Shown one piece after another: positions 33,405-42,412 of a stretch of DNA of 64,000 nucleotides (position 1 is its first letter; every line of letters begins with the position of its first letter). The stretch lies in the NCBI RefSeq assembly GCF_030371585.1, contig NZ_JAUDCE010000006.1. One strand, 5' to 3'. This DNA comes from Megamonas hypermegale_A. Lineage in GTDB: Bacteria > Bacillota > Negativicutes > Selenomonadales > Selenomonadaceae. The notes beneath the pieces are model-generated. The model did no database searches. It saw only the letters and a program-made list of their open reading frames with translations, and had not been told where the DNA came from. The position numbers and the translations under genes were made by a program.

Positions 33405-34253
33405 ATGGAGAAAAGGGAAATTTTCGTAGATTTTAATAATCCATCCAATCTAGGTCATGCACTCAATCTGTATTACGGCGGTTGGGAAGTATGCTGCGCC
33501 GGTCATAAATTCGGGCCGGCCGTGCGGCAACATTATCTTCTGCATTACGTTACAGCGGGAAAAGGGCGTCTGTGGATTAACAATAAATGTTACGAGATAA
33601 ATCAGAATACTATATTTCTAATCGTGCCGGGCGTTGTCGCCACTTATCAGGCGGACAGGGAAAGTCCGTGGGAGTATTGCTGGATTTGCATAGACGGCTA
33701 TGAAGTGGAAACGATTTTAAACAATTGCGGTTTTTCGAAGGAAAATATTTTATTCTACGATAAGAGCGGCGTGGTGCAGGAGGTTCTGCTGAAATTTATT
33801 TTTTCGTTTGAGAAAAACAAGCACAATGAATATAAACTGCTCAGCCAGCTGTATGATTTTTTTGCACAGATGAAGAAATTGTGGAAAAAGGACAATATAA
33901 AATCCATTTACGTAGAAAAAGCGATAGATTTTATTTACAAGAATTTCGGCGACGGCATATCTGTAAACGATATTGCGGCATATCTCAAAATCGACAGGAC
34001 GTATCTGTATCGGCTGTTTAAGAAGGAATGCGGCATATCGCCGCAGAAATATCTGCTCGATTTTCGTTTAAAGACGGCCGTGAACAAATTGGAAAGCAGC
34101 GACAAATCAATTGCGGAGATTGCCGAGTATTGCGGCTTCAGCGACATATCGGCATTTTGCCATCAGTTCAAGAAAGTCTATAACGATACGCCTCTCAATT
34201 ACCGCCGCTATCCGCAGCGGGTCGCCATAGAAAAAAATAAACCGGACAGATAA
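33405..34253 (+). CDS. AraC-family transcription regulator
   Basis: A 282-residue regulator with an N-terminal cupin sugar-sensing domain (about 20-120) and a C-terminal double helix-turn-helix (about 185-280: TYLYRLFKKECGISPQKYLL, then IAEIAEYCGFSDISAFCHQF). The ATG at 33405 follows CAGGGA; an earlier ATG at 33390 lacks a site. Divergent from the GH32 gene across about 140 bp, it probably activates sucrose use, as MsmR/RafR-type regulators do. Confidence 0.9.
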   Translation: MEKREIFVDFNNPSNLGHALNLYYGGWEVCCAGHKFGPAVRQHYLLHYVTAGKGRLWINNKCYEINQNTIFLIVPGVVATYQADRESPWEYCWICIDGYEVETILNNCGFSKENILFYDKSGVVQEVLLKFIFSFEKNKHNEYKLLSQLYDFFAQMKKLWKKDNIKSIYVEKAIDFIYKNFGDGISVNDIAAYLKIDRTYLYRLFKKECGISPQKYLLDFRLKTAVNKLESSDKSIAEIAEYCGFSDISAFCHQFKKVYNDTPLNYRRYPQRVAIEKNKPDR

Positions 34254-34268
34254 TGTCCGGTTTTTTGT
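34238..34268 (+). terminator. Terminator of AraC-type gene
   Basis: Stem AAACCGGACA with TGTCCGGTTT followed by a T-run; it overlaps the stop codon. Confidence 0.75.
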
Positions 34269-34272
34269 TGCT

Positions 34273-34312
34273 GAAAAAAAGAAAAGCCCTTAGCATTAAA
34301 ACTAAGGGGTGA
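34273..34312 (-). terminator. Terminator of leuCDB operon
   Basis: Minus-strand hairpin CCCTTAG / CTAAGGG followed by a T-rich tract; it lies 110 bp past leuB. Confidence 0.6.
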
Positions 34313-34421
34313 GTAAAGAATGTATATAAGTCCTAGCAAACAGATTATAGTAAATTTTAGACTGTTTGTCAACAGCTTTATAAATAAAATCTATTTAAAA
34401 ATCGATTATATCTATTTGCCA

Positions 34422-35492
34422 TTATTGGATATTATCAAGGACAGCCTGTGTCATAGTCTGCGTATCGGCCTTTTTGAAGCCTTCCTTGTATAAATCAGGT
34501 GTGCGGTAGCCCTGTGCCAGTGCTTTTTCCACAGCCTGTTCAATATCGCTGGCTGCCGTATCTTCGTTTAAGGAATAGCGCAATAGCATGGCGGCGGATA
34601 AAATCGTGGCGAGCGGATTGGCTATGCCTTTGCCTGCGATATCCGGCGCACTGCCGTGAATCGGTTCATAGAGACTTGTGGAAAGTCCGATGCTGGCTGA
34701 CGGCAGCATGCCGATAGAACCGCTCAGTACGGCTGCTTCATCGCTCAAAATATCGCCGAACAGATTGCCGGTTACGATGACATCGAATTGAGAAGGATTG
34801 ATGGCAAGTTGCATAGCGCAGTTGTCTACATAGAGATTGTCGAGTGCAACATCAGGATATTTTTCGGCAACTTTGGCGGCAGTGCGGCGCCAGAGACGCG
34901 ACGTAGCCAGTACATTTGATTTATCGACGGAAGTTACCTTATTGCGGCGTTTTTTAGCTGCTTCCATGGCAAATTCGACAATGCGTTCGACTTCCGGTAC
35001 GGAATAATTTTCCAAATCCCAGGCACGTTCCGCGCCGTTATGGATTTCACTTTCGCATTTGTCGCCGAAATAGATGCCGCCGATTAATTCGCGCACGATT
35101 AAGATATCCGTGCCTTTGACGATATCTTCTTTAAGCGGTGAATATTCAACGAGTGCATCGGCAACTTTTACCGGACGGAGGTTGGCATAAAGCCCGAGGC
35201 CTTTGCGAAGACCCAGCACGGCTTTTTCCGGACGAAGCGCCGGGTCGACGCTATCCCATTTCGGTCCGCCGACAGCGCCGAACAGTACGGCGTCAGCAGC
35301 TTTGGCGGCGTTTAATGTTTCGTCCGGAAGCGGTGTGCCGCACAAGTCGTAAGCGGTGCCGCCGGCCGGATGCGTTTCAAATTCCAGATTAAGATTATAT
35401 TTTTCGGATACTTTTTTTAAAACGGCTACGGCGCTGTCGGTGATTTCACCGCCGATACCGTCGCCGGGAATAACAACGATTTTTCTGCTCAT
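34422..35492 (-). CDS. leuB: 3-isopropylmalate dehydrogenase
   Basis: NAD-dependent oxidative decarboxylation of 3-isopropylmalate, third step of leucine synthesis. 356 residues. Seen: VIPGDGIGGEITD, LRKGLGLYANLRPV, RELIGGIYFG, the KSNVLATSRLWRR segment and EPIHGSAPDIAGKGIANP. Last gene of leuC-leuD-leuB; leuD stops 17 bp before it. Confidence 0.97.
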   Translation of the reverse strand: MSRKIVVIPGDGIGGEITDSAVAVLKKVSEKYNLNLEFETHPAGGTAYDLCGTPLPDETLNAAKAADAVLFGAVGGPKWDSVDPALRPEKAVLGLRKGLGLYANLRPVKVADALVEYSPLKEDIVKGTDILIVRELIGGIYFGDKCESEIHNGAERAWDLENYSVPEVERIVEFAMEAAKKRRNKVTSVDKSNVLATSRLWRRTAAKVAEKYPDVALDNLYVDNCAMQLAINPSQFDVIVTGNLFGDILSDEAAVLSGSIGMLPSASIGLSTSLYEPIHGSAPDIAGKGIANPLATILSAAMLLRYSLNEDTAASDIEQAVEKALAQGYRTPDLYKEGFKKADTQTMTQAVLDNIQ

Positions 35493-35509
35493 ATATATTG
35501 ACCTTGATA

Positions 35510-36004
35510 TTAACCTTTCTGTTTAATGTAATTTATAAGTCCGCCGGCTGCGGCTATTTCCTGCACAAAGCCCGGCAGCGGTACGGCATGGAACGTATCG
35601 CCCGTCGTCAGGTTTTCAATCGTGCCAGTGGAAAGGTCAACGCGCAGTTTGTCGCCGGCATGGATTTTTTCTACATCATCGCCGATTTCCAGAAGCGGCA
35701 GACCGGTATTGATGCTGTTTCTGTAGAAAATACGGGCAAAGCTTGCAGCTATTACAACGGTGATGCCGCTGGCCTTGATGGCAACGGGAGCATGTTCGCG
35801 CGAGGAACCGCAGCCGAAGTTCTTGCCGCCGACCATGATGTCGCCTGCCGCTACATTCGGAGCAAACGTTTCGTCAATGTCCACCATGCAGTGGGAAGCG
35901 AGTTCTTTCGGGTCGAACGAATTCAGGTAGCGTGCCGGAATAATTACGTCCGTATCTATATTGTCGCCGTAGCGCCAAACTTTTCCTTCTAATTTTTCTG
36001 CCAT
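35510..36004 (-). CDS. leuD: 3-isopropylmalate dehydratase small subunit
   Basis: Small swivelling domain of isopropylmalate isomerase, 164 residues, partner of LeuC. Seen: YGDNIDTDVIIPARYLN at the start and the substrate-binding FGCGSSREHAPVAIKASG. The short type (about 160 residues) is common in anaerobes and archaea. It starts one base after the leuC stop codon, implying coupled translation. Confidence 0.96.
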   Translation of the reverse strand: MAEKLEGKVWRYGDNIDTDVIIPARYLNSFDPKELASHCMVDIDETFAPNVAAGDIMVGGKNFGCGSSREHAPVAIKASGITVVIAASFARIFYRNSINTGLPLLEIGDDVEKIHAGDKLRVDLSTGTIENLTTGDTFHAVPLPGFVQEIAAAGGLINYIKQKG

Positions 36005-36005
36005 T

Positions 36006-37268
36006 TTATTTAACCTCCTCAGGCGTTGCTATTCTGCCTAAAATTGCGCTGGCTGCCGCAACGTACGGTCCTGCCAGATAAACTTCGCTGTCGACATGAC
36101 CCATGCGGCCGCGGAAATTGCGGTTCGTCGTGGAAACGCAGCGTTCGCCCGCCGTCATGATGCCCATATGAGCACCGAGACACGGACCACAGGTAGGCGT
36201 GCTTACAGCTGCACCGGCTTCGATGAATGTATCGACATAACCGGCATGGATAGCGTCGAGATATACCTGCTGGCTGCCCGGAATGATAATGCAGCGTACA
36301 TGCGGATGAACTTTATGGCCTTTTAAAATGGAAGCGGCAATAGCCAAATCTTCCAGTCGGCCGTTCGTGCACGAGCCGATGACAACCTGGTCGATGGTGA
36401 TTGGTTCTTTTATGGATTCAACCGTATGCGTATTTTCCGGCAGATGCGGGAAGGCTACGACCGGTTTTAATTCGGAAAGATTGATTTCAACGGTCTGGCA
36501 GTATACAGCGTCGTCGTCCGCCGTTACGACTTCATACGGTTTTGTTACACGTTCTTTTACGTAGGCAAGCGTTTTTTCATCGACAGGGAAGATGCCGTTT
36601 TTTGCACCGGCTTCGATAGCCATATTGGCAATAGTCAGACGGTCCGTCATGGACAGTTCGCTTATGCCGTCGCCGGTGAATTCAAGCGCTTTGTACAGTG
36701 CACCGTCCACGCCAATCATGCCGATTAAAGTGAGCATTACGTCCTTGCCGCATATACCTGCCGGTTTTTTGCCGGTGATATTTACTTTAATGCTTTCCGG
36801 CACTTTGAACCATGCCTGACCGGTGGCAAGCGCCACGCCGAGGTCGGTCGAGCCTACGCCGGTGGAGAAACCGCCGAGAGCACCGTAAGTGCACGTATGA
36901 GAGTCAGCACCGATTGTGAGCATGCCCGGAGCCACGATGCCTTTTTCCGGCAGGATAACGTGTTCAATGCCGACGCGGCCGACTTCAAAATAGTTTACAA
37001 TGTTGTGTTTGTGGGCAAAATCACGGACGATTTTGGAAAGTCCGGCCGATTTTATATCTTTATTCGGTGTAAAATGGTCCGGCACGAGTGCGATTTTTGT
37101 ATTGTCGAATACCGGTTTGCCGATTTTTTCAAATTCTTTGATGGCAGGCGGAGCCGTTACGTCATTTGCCAGCACCATATCAAGGTCGCAGGTAATGAGC
37201 TGTCCCGGTGTAACCTGAGAAACTCCGGCATGTTTTGCCAGAATTTTTTCTGTCATTGTCATTCCCAT
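36006..37268 (-). CDS. leuC: 3-isopropylmalate dehydratase large subunit
   Basis: Aconitase-like subunit with a 4Fe-4S cluster, 420 residues. Cluster cysteines are in IGSCTNGR and TPTCGPCLG; also seen GADSHTCTYGALGGFSTGVG. The length is that of the shorter two-subunit type. ATG at 37268 is chosen (GGAGGG 7 nt upstream). First gene of leuCDB, divergent from leuA. Confidence 0.96.
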   Translation of the reverse strand: MGMTMTEKILAKHAGVSQVTPGQLITCDLDMVLANDVTAPPAIKEFEKIGKPVFDNTKIALVPDHFTPNKDIKSAGLSKIVRDFAHKHNIVNYFEVGRVGIEHVILPEKGIVAPGMLTIGADSHTCTYGALGGFSTGVGSTDLGVALATGQAWFKVPESIKVNITGKKPAGICGKDVMLTLIGMIGVDGALYKALEFTGDGISELSMTDRLTIANMAIEAGAKNGIFPVDEKTLAYVKERVTKPYEVVTADDDAVYCQTVEINLSELKPVVAFPHLPENTHTVESIKEPITIDQVVIGSCTNGRLEDLAIAASILKGHKVHPHVRCIIIPGSQQVYLDAIHAGYVDTFIEAGAAVSTPTCGPCLGAHMGIMTAGERCVSTTNRNFRGRMGHVDSEVYLAGPYVAAASAILGRIATPEEVK

Positions 37269-37324
37269 GGAATATCCCTCCAACTTTATTTTAAGTTAAC
37301 AAATTAACAATATCGTTAAGAGAC

Positions 37325-37354
37325 ATGATAGTACATAAACGAAAAATTTGTCAA
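37325..37354 (-). promoter_or_regulatory. leuCDB promoter
   Basis: Minus-strand TTGACA (37349-37354) and TATCAT (37325-37330) 18 bp apart, giving a short leader of about 50 nt without a T-box, unlike the divergent leuA. Confidence 0.6.
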
Positions 37355-37440
37355 GCTGAAAATAAGCCGCAACAGGCGTTGTTAATGCGTGCGCATGATG
37401 AAGAACAGGAGAAAAAGATGTAAATTTGTATACTTAACTC

Positions 37441-37470
37441 TTGCAAAAAAATATCGTAGTATGGTAAGAT
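37441..37470 (+). promoter_or_regulatory. leuA promoter
   Basis: TTGCAA (37441-37446) and TAAGAT (37465-37470), 18 bp apart; it would start the T-box leader near 37477. Confidence 0.5.
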
Positions 37471-37477
37471 ATAAATC

Positions 37478-37735
37478 AACGACTTAAATATGTAAATACG
37501 ATGAAAGGGATTAGTAGGAAATTCTGAACTTACAGAGAGCTGTTGATTGGTGCAAAACAGTAGGAATGAATTTTTGAACTCACCCGGGAGTAGCCGACTG
37601 AAAGCAGTGCAAGTAGGAAAAGCCGGAGCCTGACCGTTACAGGGGATAGAGCGTGTGCGGATTTTTCCGCATGAATAAGAGTGGTAACGCGTAAGTAATA
37701 GCTTTCGTCTCTGAATGAGGCGGAGGCTTTTTTAT
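37478..37735 (+). promoter_or_regulatory. T-box leader of leuA, probable leucine specifier
   Basis: A tRNA-sensing leader. Stem I features include GATGAAAGGGATTAGTAGG, AGAGAGCTG, GGTGCAAAACAG and the specifier segment GAACTCACC, giving CTC (Leu) at 37579-37581. The T-box sequence AGAGTGGTAACGCG is at 37678-37691 (one base off the usual TGGNACCGCG). An 11-bp terminator with several G-U pairs (GCTTTCGTCTC / GAGGCGGAGGC) and T-run follows. Uncharged leucine tRNA should open leuA expression. Confidence 0.9.
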
Positions 37736-37768
37736 TATAAAAATCAGTGAAAATGGAGGAAAATCTCG

Positions 37769-39433
37769 ATGATGAATGTGAATAAATACACTAAAGGTTA
37801 TTTTATGCCGCCTGTTGTGGATATGAGCTGGACACAGAAAGAATATCCGGACAAAGCTCCTATCTGGTGCAGTGTGGACCTTCGTGACGGTAACCAGGCG
37901 CTTATCATTCCGATGAGCCTGGATGAAAAAATAGAGTTTTACAAACATCTCGTAGCTATGGGCTTTAAAGAAATAGAAGTAGGCTTCCCGGCTGCTTCCG
38001 AAACGGAATATGAATTTCTGCGCACGCTGGTAGAACAGAATTTAATTCCGGACGACGTGACGGTGCAGGTACTTACACAGGCGCGTGAACATATCATCAA
38101 AAGAACGTTTGAAGCGCTCGACGGCGTAAAAAATGCGATTGTGCATGTGTACAATTCCACTTCCGTGGCGCAGCGTCAGCAGGTATTCCGCAAATCAAAA
38201 GAGGAAATCAAGAAAATCGCCATTGACGGCGCAATCATGCTGAAAGAACTGACAGAGCAGGCAGGCGCGAAATACCGCTTTGAATATTCGCCGGAAAGCT
38301 TTACGGGAACAGAACCGGAATATGCGCTCGATGTATGCAATGCCGTACTCGATATCTGGAAACCGCAGGCCGACAGAAAAGCGATAATCAACCTTCCGGC
38401 GACAGTGCAGATGTCCATGCCGCATGTATACGCTGCACAGGTGGCGTACATTTCCCAAAATCTTAAATACCGCGACAATGTCATTTTATCGCTGCATCCG
38501 CATAACGACAGAGGCACAGGTGTTGCCGACTCGGAAATGGGTCTTTTGGCAGGAGCAGACCGTATCGAAGGTACACTGTTCGGCAACGGCGAACGCACCG
38601 GCAATGCCGATATCGTAACGATTGCCATGAACATGTTCGCACTCGGCATTGACCCGAAACTCGATTTCTCGCATATGACCGACCTCATTGAAATGTATGA
38701 ACGCGTAACGCGCATGCATGTTTACGAACGCCAGCCGTATTCCGGCAAACTCGTATTCGCCGCATTCTCCGGTTCACATCAGGATGCTATTGCTAAAGGC
38801 ATGAAATGGCGCGAAGAACATAACGAACCGCATTGGACGGTTCCGTATCTGTTAATCGACCCGGAAGATGTCGGCCGTCATTACGACGCAGACGTTATCC
38901 GCATTAACAGTCAGTCCGGCAAAGGCGGCGTGGCTTACGTCATGGAACAGAATTACGGTCTTGATATGCCGAAGAAGATGCGTGAAGACTTCGGCTACTG
39001 CGTAAAAAATGTTTCCGACCATAAACACAAGGAACTCATGCCGGATGAAATCTATCAGATTTTCCAGGATGTATATGTAAATGTGGAAGAACCGTACAAA
39101 CTGATTGACTTTTCACTGTCGAAACAGGCGGACGGCTCGATGAAAGGTCAGGTTCATATCAGTGTGCACGGCGAAGAAAGAACGATTGAAGGCGAAGGCA
39201 ACGGCCGTCTTGACGCGGTAAGCAATGCACTGCAAAAAGAATTCGGCATTAAATATACGGATTTGCTCTACAGTGAACACGCTATGGAAATCGGTGCTAC
39301 TTCCCGCGCTATGAGCTATATCGGCATCACCGACGAAAACGGCAAAATCTGCTGGGGCGCAGGTATGGATACAGATATCATCACTTCTTCCGTAAAAGCA
39401 TTAATCAGTGCCATCAACCGCATGGAACATTGA
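37769..39433 (+). CDS. leuA: 2-isopropylmalate synthase, long (type 2) form
   Basis: First committed step of leucine synthesis: condenses acetyl-CoA with 2-oxoisovalerate. 554 residues, with the family's SVDLRDGNQALI start, LHPHNDRGTGVADSEMG (metal ligands) and GNGERTGNADIVT. The N-terminal extension (KYTKGYFMPPVVDMSWTQKE) marks the fungal/actinobacterial-like long class rather than the E. coli type. The C-terminal regulatory domain (about 430-554) should give leucine feedback. T-box leader upstream; PIR copy downstream. Confidence 0.94.
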   Translation: MMNVNKYTKGYFMPPVVDMSWTQKEYPDKAPIWCSVDLRDGNQALIIPMSLDEKIEFYKHLVAMGFKEIEVGFPAASETEYEFLRTLVEQNLIPDDVTVQVLTQAREHIIKRTFEALDGVKNAIVHVYNSTSVAQRQQVFRKSKEEIKKIAIDGAIMLKELTEQAGAKYRFEYSPESFTGTEPEYALDVCNAVLDIWKPQADRKAIINLPATVQMSMPHVYAAQVAYISQNLKYRDNVILSLHPHNDRGTGVADSEMGLLAGADRIEGTLFGNGERTGNADIVTIAMNMFALGIDPKLDFSHMTDLIEMYERVTRMHVYERQPYSGKLVFAAFSGSHQDAIAKGMKWREEHNEPHWTVPYLLIDPEDVGRHYDADVIRINSQSGKGGVAYVMEQNYGLDMPKKMREDFGYCVKNVSDHKHKELMPDEIYQIFQDVYVNVEEPYKLIDFSLSKQADGSMKGQVHISVHGEERTIEGEGNGRLDAVSNALQKEFGIKYTDLLYSEHAMEIGATSRAMSYIGITDENGKICWGAGMDTDIITSSVKALISAINRMEH

Positions 39434-39460
39434 TTTAAATATATTTAGGTATATAATGAA

Positions 39461-39590
39461 ATCCGTTGTGTTAGTAAAACATCGAGCCTATAGATAGCAG
39501 TATAATAGTTTATATTCGTTCGATGTTATCACTTAACCTCACTAAATATAAATTATTATACTGCTTTGGGAAATCAACTAGCACAACAAG
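39461..39590 (+). repeat. PIR copy 5
   Basis: Full copy between leuA and ilvD. Ends TTGTGTTAGT/ACTAGCACAA pair with one G-U. Right inner arm AATATAAATTATTATACTGC gives a G-U pair against the standard left arm. ACATCGA (39479-39485) matches TCGATGT in the loop (39520-39526). Confidence 0.9.
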
Positions 39591-39633
39591 TATAATGAAA
39601 GAAAATCTTAATTAAATAATTGGAGGCTTTATA

Positions 39634-41286
39634 ATGAGAAGCGATTTAGTAAAAAAAGGACCGACGCGCTCGGCACATCGTACACTGTTCAGTGCAATGG
39701 GCTACAGTGCGGAGGACTTGAAAAAACCTCTCGTAGGTATAGTAAATTCATTTAATGAAATCATTCCGGGTCATATCCACCTGAGAACGATTGCGGAAGC
39801 TGCCAAAATCGGCGTAGCATCGGCCGGCGGCACACCGATAGAATTTCCGGCAATCGGCGTCTGCGACGGTATCGCCATGGGTCATCCGGGCATGAAATTT
39901 TCGCTTGCCAGCCGTGAACTGATTGCCGACTCGATTGAAGCTGTAGCAACGGCTCATGCTTTTGACGGGCTTGTGCTCATTCCGAACTGCGATAAAATCG
40001 TGCCGGGTATGCTCATGGCAGCAGCACGTCTCAACATTCCGTGCATCGTAGTCAGCGGCGGTCCAATGCTTGCCGGAAATCATAAAGGCAGAGTGGTCGA
40101 CCTCAGCACGACTTTTGAAGCTGCCGGTAAATTCGTGGCAGGTAAAATGACGGAAGATGAATTGCATGATTTGGAAGCACATGCCTGCCCGGGCTGCGGC
40201 TCCTGCTCCGGTCTGTTCACGGCCAATTCCATGAACTCCTTAACAGAAGTTCTCGGCATGGGTCTGCCGGGCAACGGTACAATTCCGGCTGCTTATATCG
40301 GCGCACGTGTGGCACTGGCGAAAAAAGCGGGCCGCACAATCATGGATTTGATTGCCAAAGACATCAAACCGCGTGATATTTTGACGAAAGAAGCATTTGA
40401 AAATGCCATTACTGTGGACATGGGTATCGGCGGTTCTTCCAATACGGTGCTTCATTTGACGGCTATTGCGCATGAAGCGGGAATTTCCCTGCCGGCGCAG
40501 CTGTTTGACGAAATCAGCGCCAAAACGCCGTATATCACGAAACTGAGCCCGGCGGGAATGCACCATATGCAGGATTTGGACGAAGCCGGCGGCATCAGTG
40601 CTGTAATGCACGAATTGAGCAGAAAAAATCTCATTCATCTCGATGCACTCACTGTAACGGGAACTATCGGCGACAGAATTAAAGATGCACAAATCCTGCG
40701 TCCGGATGTAATCAGAACAGTGGACAATCCGTACCGCAAAACGGGCGGTATCGCCATCTTAAAAGGCAATCTGTGTCCAGATAATGCCGTTGTCAAAGAA
40801 AGCGCCGTACAGGAAGATATGCTCGCCTACAAAGGAACGGCAAAATGCTTCAACTCGGAAGAAGAAGCGATTGAAGCCATCACCGGCGGCAAAATCAAAG
40901 ACGGCGACGTTGTCGTAATCCGTTATGAAGGACCGAAAGGCGGCCCTGGCATGCGCGAAATGCTCAATCCGACAGCCGTTATCGCCGGCATGGGACTGAA
41001 AGTAGCGCTCATCACGGACGGCCGTTTCTCCGGCGCAACGCGCGGCGCATGTATCGGTCACGTTTCACCGGAAGCAATGGCAGGCGGACCGATTGCCTAC
41101 GTTGAAGACGGCGATATCATCGATATCGACATTCCGGCGCGTAAACTGAACGTGCTCATCAGCGATGAGGAAATGGCAAAACGCAAAGCGGCATGGGTAA
41201 GACCGGAGCCGAAAGTAAAAACGGGCTATCTCTCCCGCTATGCAAAACTCACGACTTCCGCCAATACGGGTGCCGTACTGGAGTAA
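39634..41286 (+). CDS. ilvD: Dihydroxy-acid dehydratase
   Basis: Penultimate enzyme of valine/isoleucine synthesis, providing 2-oxoisovalerate, which LeuA uses. 550 residues. Seen: iron-sulfur cysteines in NCDKIVPGM and ACPGCGSCSGLFTANSMN, and GRFSGATRGACIGHVSPEA near the end. A good GGAGG site precedes the ATG. The pyridoxal kinase gene starts on the base after its stop codon. Confidence 0.97.
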   Translation: MRSDLVKKGPTRSAHRTLFSAMGYSAEDLKKPLVGIVNSFNEIIPGHIHLRTIAEAAKIGVASAGGTPIEFPAIGVCDGIAMGHPGMKFSLASRELIADSIEAVATAHAFDGLVLIPNCDKIVPGMLMAAARLNIPCIVVSGGPMLAGNHKGRVVDLSTTFEAAGKFVAGKMTEDELHDLEAHACPGCGSCSGLFTANSMNSLTEVLGMGLPGNGTIPAAYIGARVALAKKAGRTIMDLIAKDIKPRDILTKEAFENAITVDMGIGGSSNTVLHLTAIAHEAGISLPAQLFDEISAKTPYITKLSPAGMHHMQDLDEAGGISAVMHELSRKNLIHLDALTVTGTIGDRIKDAQILRPDVIRTVDNPYRKTGGIAILKGNLCPDNAVVKESAVQEDMLAYKGTAKCFNSEEEAIEAITGGKIKDGDVVVIRYEGPKGGPGMREMLNPTAVIAGMGLKVALITDGRFSGATRGACIGHVSPEAMAGGPIAYVEDGDIIDIDIPARKLNVLISDEEMAKRKAAWVRPEPKVKTGYLSRYAKLTTSANTGAVLE

Positions 41287-42117
41287 ATGACAGTGAACAG
41301 ACAGAAACGTATTGCGCTTATCAATGATATAACGGGTTTCGGCCGCTGTTCTGTCACGGTGCAGCTGCCTCTGATATCGGCTCTGAAAGTTCAGGCATGT
41401 CCGCTTCCTACGGCGATACTGTCCGCTCATACGGGTTTTCCCGTTTATTACATGGACGATTATACGCGCCATATGCAGGAATACATGGATAATTGGCAGC
41501 AGCTTAAGCTGGAATTCGACGGGATAGTCAGCGGTTTTCTCGGCTCTAAAGAGCAAATCGGTCTTGTGCTGGAATTTGCTCAGCGCTTTAAGCGGGAAGA
41601 TACGCTGTTTGTCGTTGACCCGGTGATGGGCGATGGCGGCAGGCTGTATTCTTCCTATGATGATGCGCTCTGCCGGGAAATGCGCCGATTAATCCCGGCG
41701 GCCGATGTAATAACGCCGAATTTGACGGAGGTATGCCAGCTTTTGGATTTGACTTATCCGGAAAAAATGCCGAGCCTTGCAGAGTTGGATAAAATGGCAG
41801 GCGCTTTAAATGCGCAAGGGCCGAAGCAAATCGTCATTACCGGTCTGGTGGACGGAGATACCGTTTATAATTATATTTACCAGCAAGGAAAAAATTCCTA
41901 TCTGCAGGCAAATGAGCGCGTACCGGAAGAACACTCCGGCACGGGCGACGCTTTCGTGGCCATAGTGGCGGCGTGCCTGGTGAAAGGTGAAGAGCTGACG
42001 ACGGCCGTACACAAGGCGGCGGATTTTGTCGGTAAGGCAATGCGTTATACAAACTCATTGCAGGTTCCGTGGAATTACGGATTGTGTTTTGAAGAATATC
42101 TGACGGAGTTGAAATAA
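41287..42117 (+). CDS. Pyridoxal/pyridoxamine kinase
   Basis: A 276-residue ribokinase-fold enzyme phosphorylating B6 vitamers to make PLP precursors. Seen: INDITGFGRCSVTVQLPLIS, SAHTGFP, VVDPVMGDGG, TPNLTEVCQLL and the anion hole/catalytic HSGTGDAFVA. It starts directly after ilvD, using a GGAG inside the ilvD end; PLP-dependent branched-chain aminotransfer may explain the pairing. Confidence 0.9.
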   Translation: MTVNRQKRIALINDITGFGRCSVTVQLPLISALKVQACPLPTAILSAHTGFPVYYMDDYTRHMQEYMDNWQQLKLEFDGIVSGFLGSKEQIGLVLEFAQRFKREDTLFVVDPVMGDGGRLYSSYDDALCREMRRLIPAADVITPNLTEVCQLLDLTYPEKMPSLAELDKMAGALNAQGPKQIVITGLVDGDTVYNYIYQQGKNSYLQANERVPEEHSGTGDAFVAIVAACLVKGEELTTAVHKAADFVGKAMRYTNSLQVPWNYGLCFEEYLTELK

Positions 42118-42119
42118 AG

Positions 42120-42162
42120 AAAAGCTATTGTACCGGCAATTTCGGTGCAATAGCTTTTTTGC
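42120..42162 (+). terminator. Terminator after pyridoxal kinase gene
   Basis: Stem AAAGCTATTG with CAATAGCTTT, T-run after. Confidence 0.75.
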
Positions 42163-42245
42163 TGGAATAGAGCAATTTTTGTAAAATAGTGGGCATTTTT
42201 GCATGTTGAATTTTCCAGATTAAACGACTATAATTTTCCTTATAT

Positions 42246-42380
42246 AAATTTGTTATGCAAATAAAATATTCAATCTGCAACCAGCAGTATAATAGTTTAT
42301 ATTTGCCCGATGTTGTCACTTAACCTCACTAAATATAAACTATTGTGCTGCTTTAAGAAATCAACCGGTATAACAGATTT
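42246..42380 (+). repeat. PIR copy 6
   Basis: Full but diverged copy. Ends AAATTTGTTAT/ATAACAGATTT still pair with one mismatch. The right inner arm (ATTGTGCTGC) keeps pairing with the left through two G-U pairs. Flank-to-loop pairing is lost. Loop motif ACTTAACCTCA is intact. Confidence 0.87.
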
Positions 42381-42412
42381 ATATAATTATATTGACAGAG
42401 AGAAGGATAATA

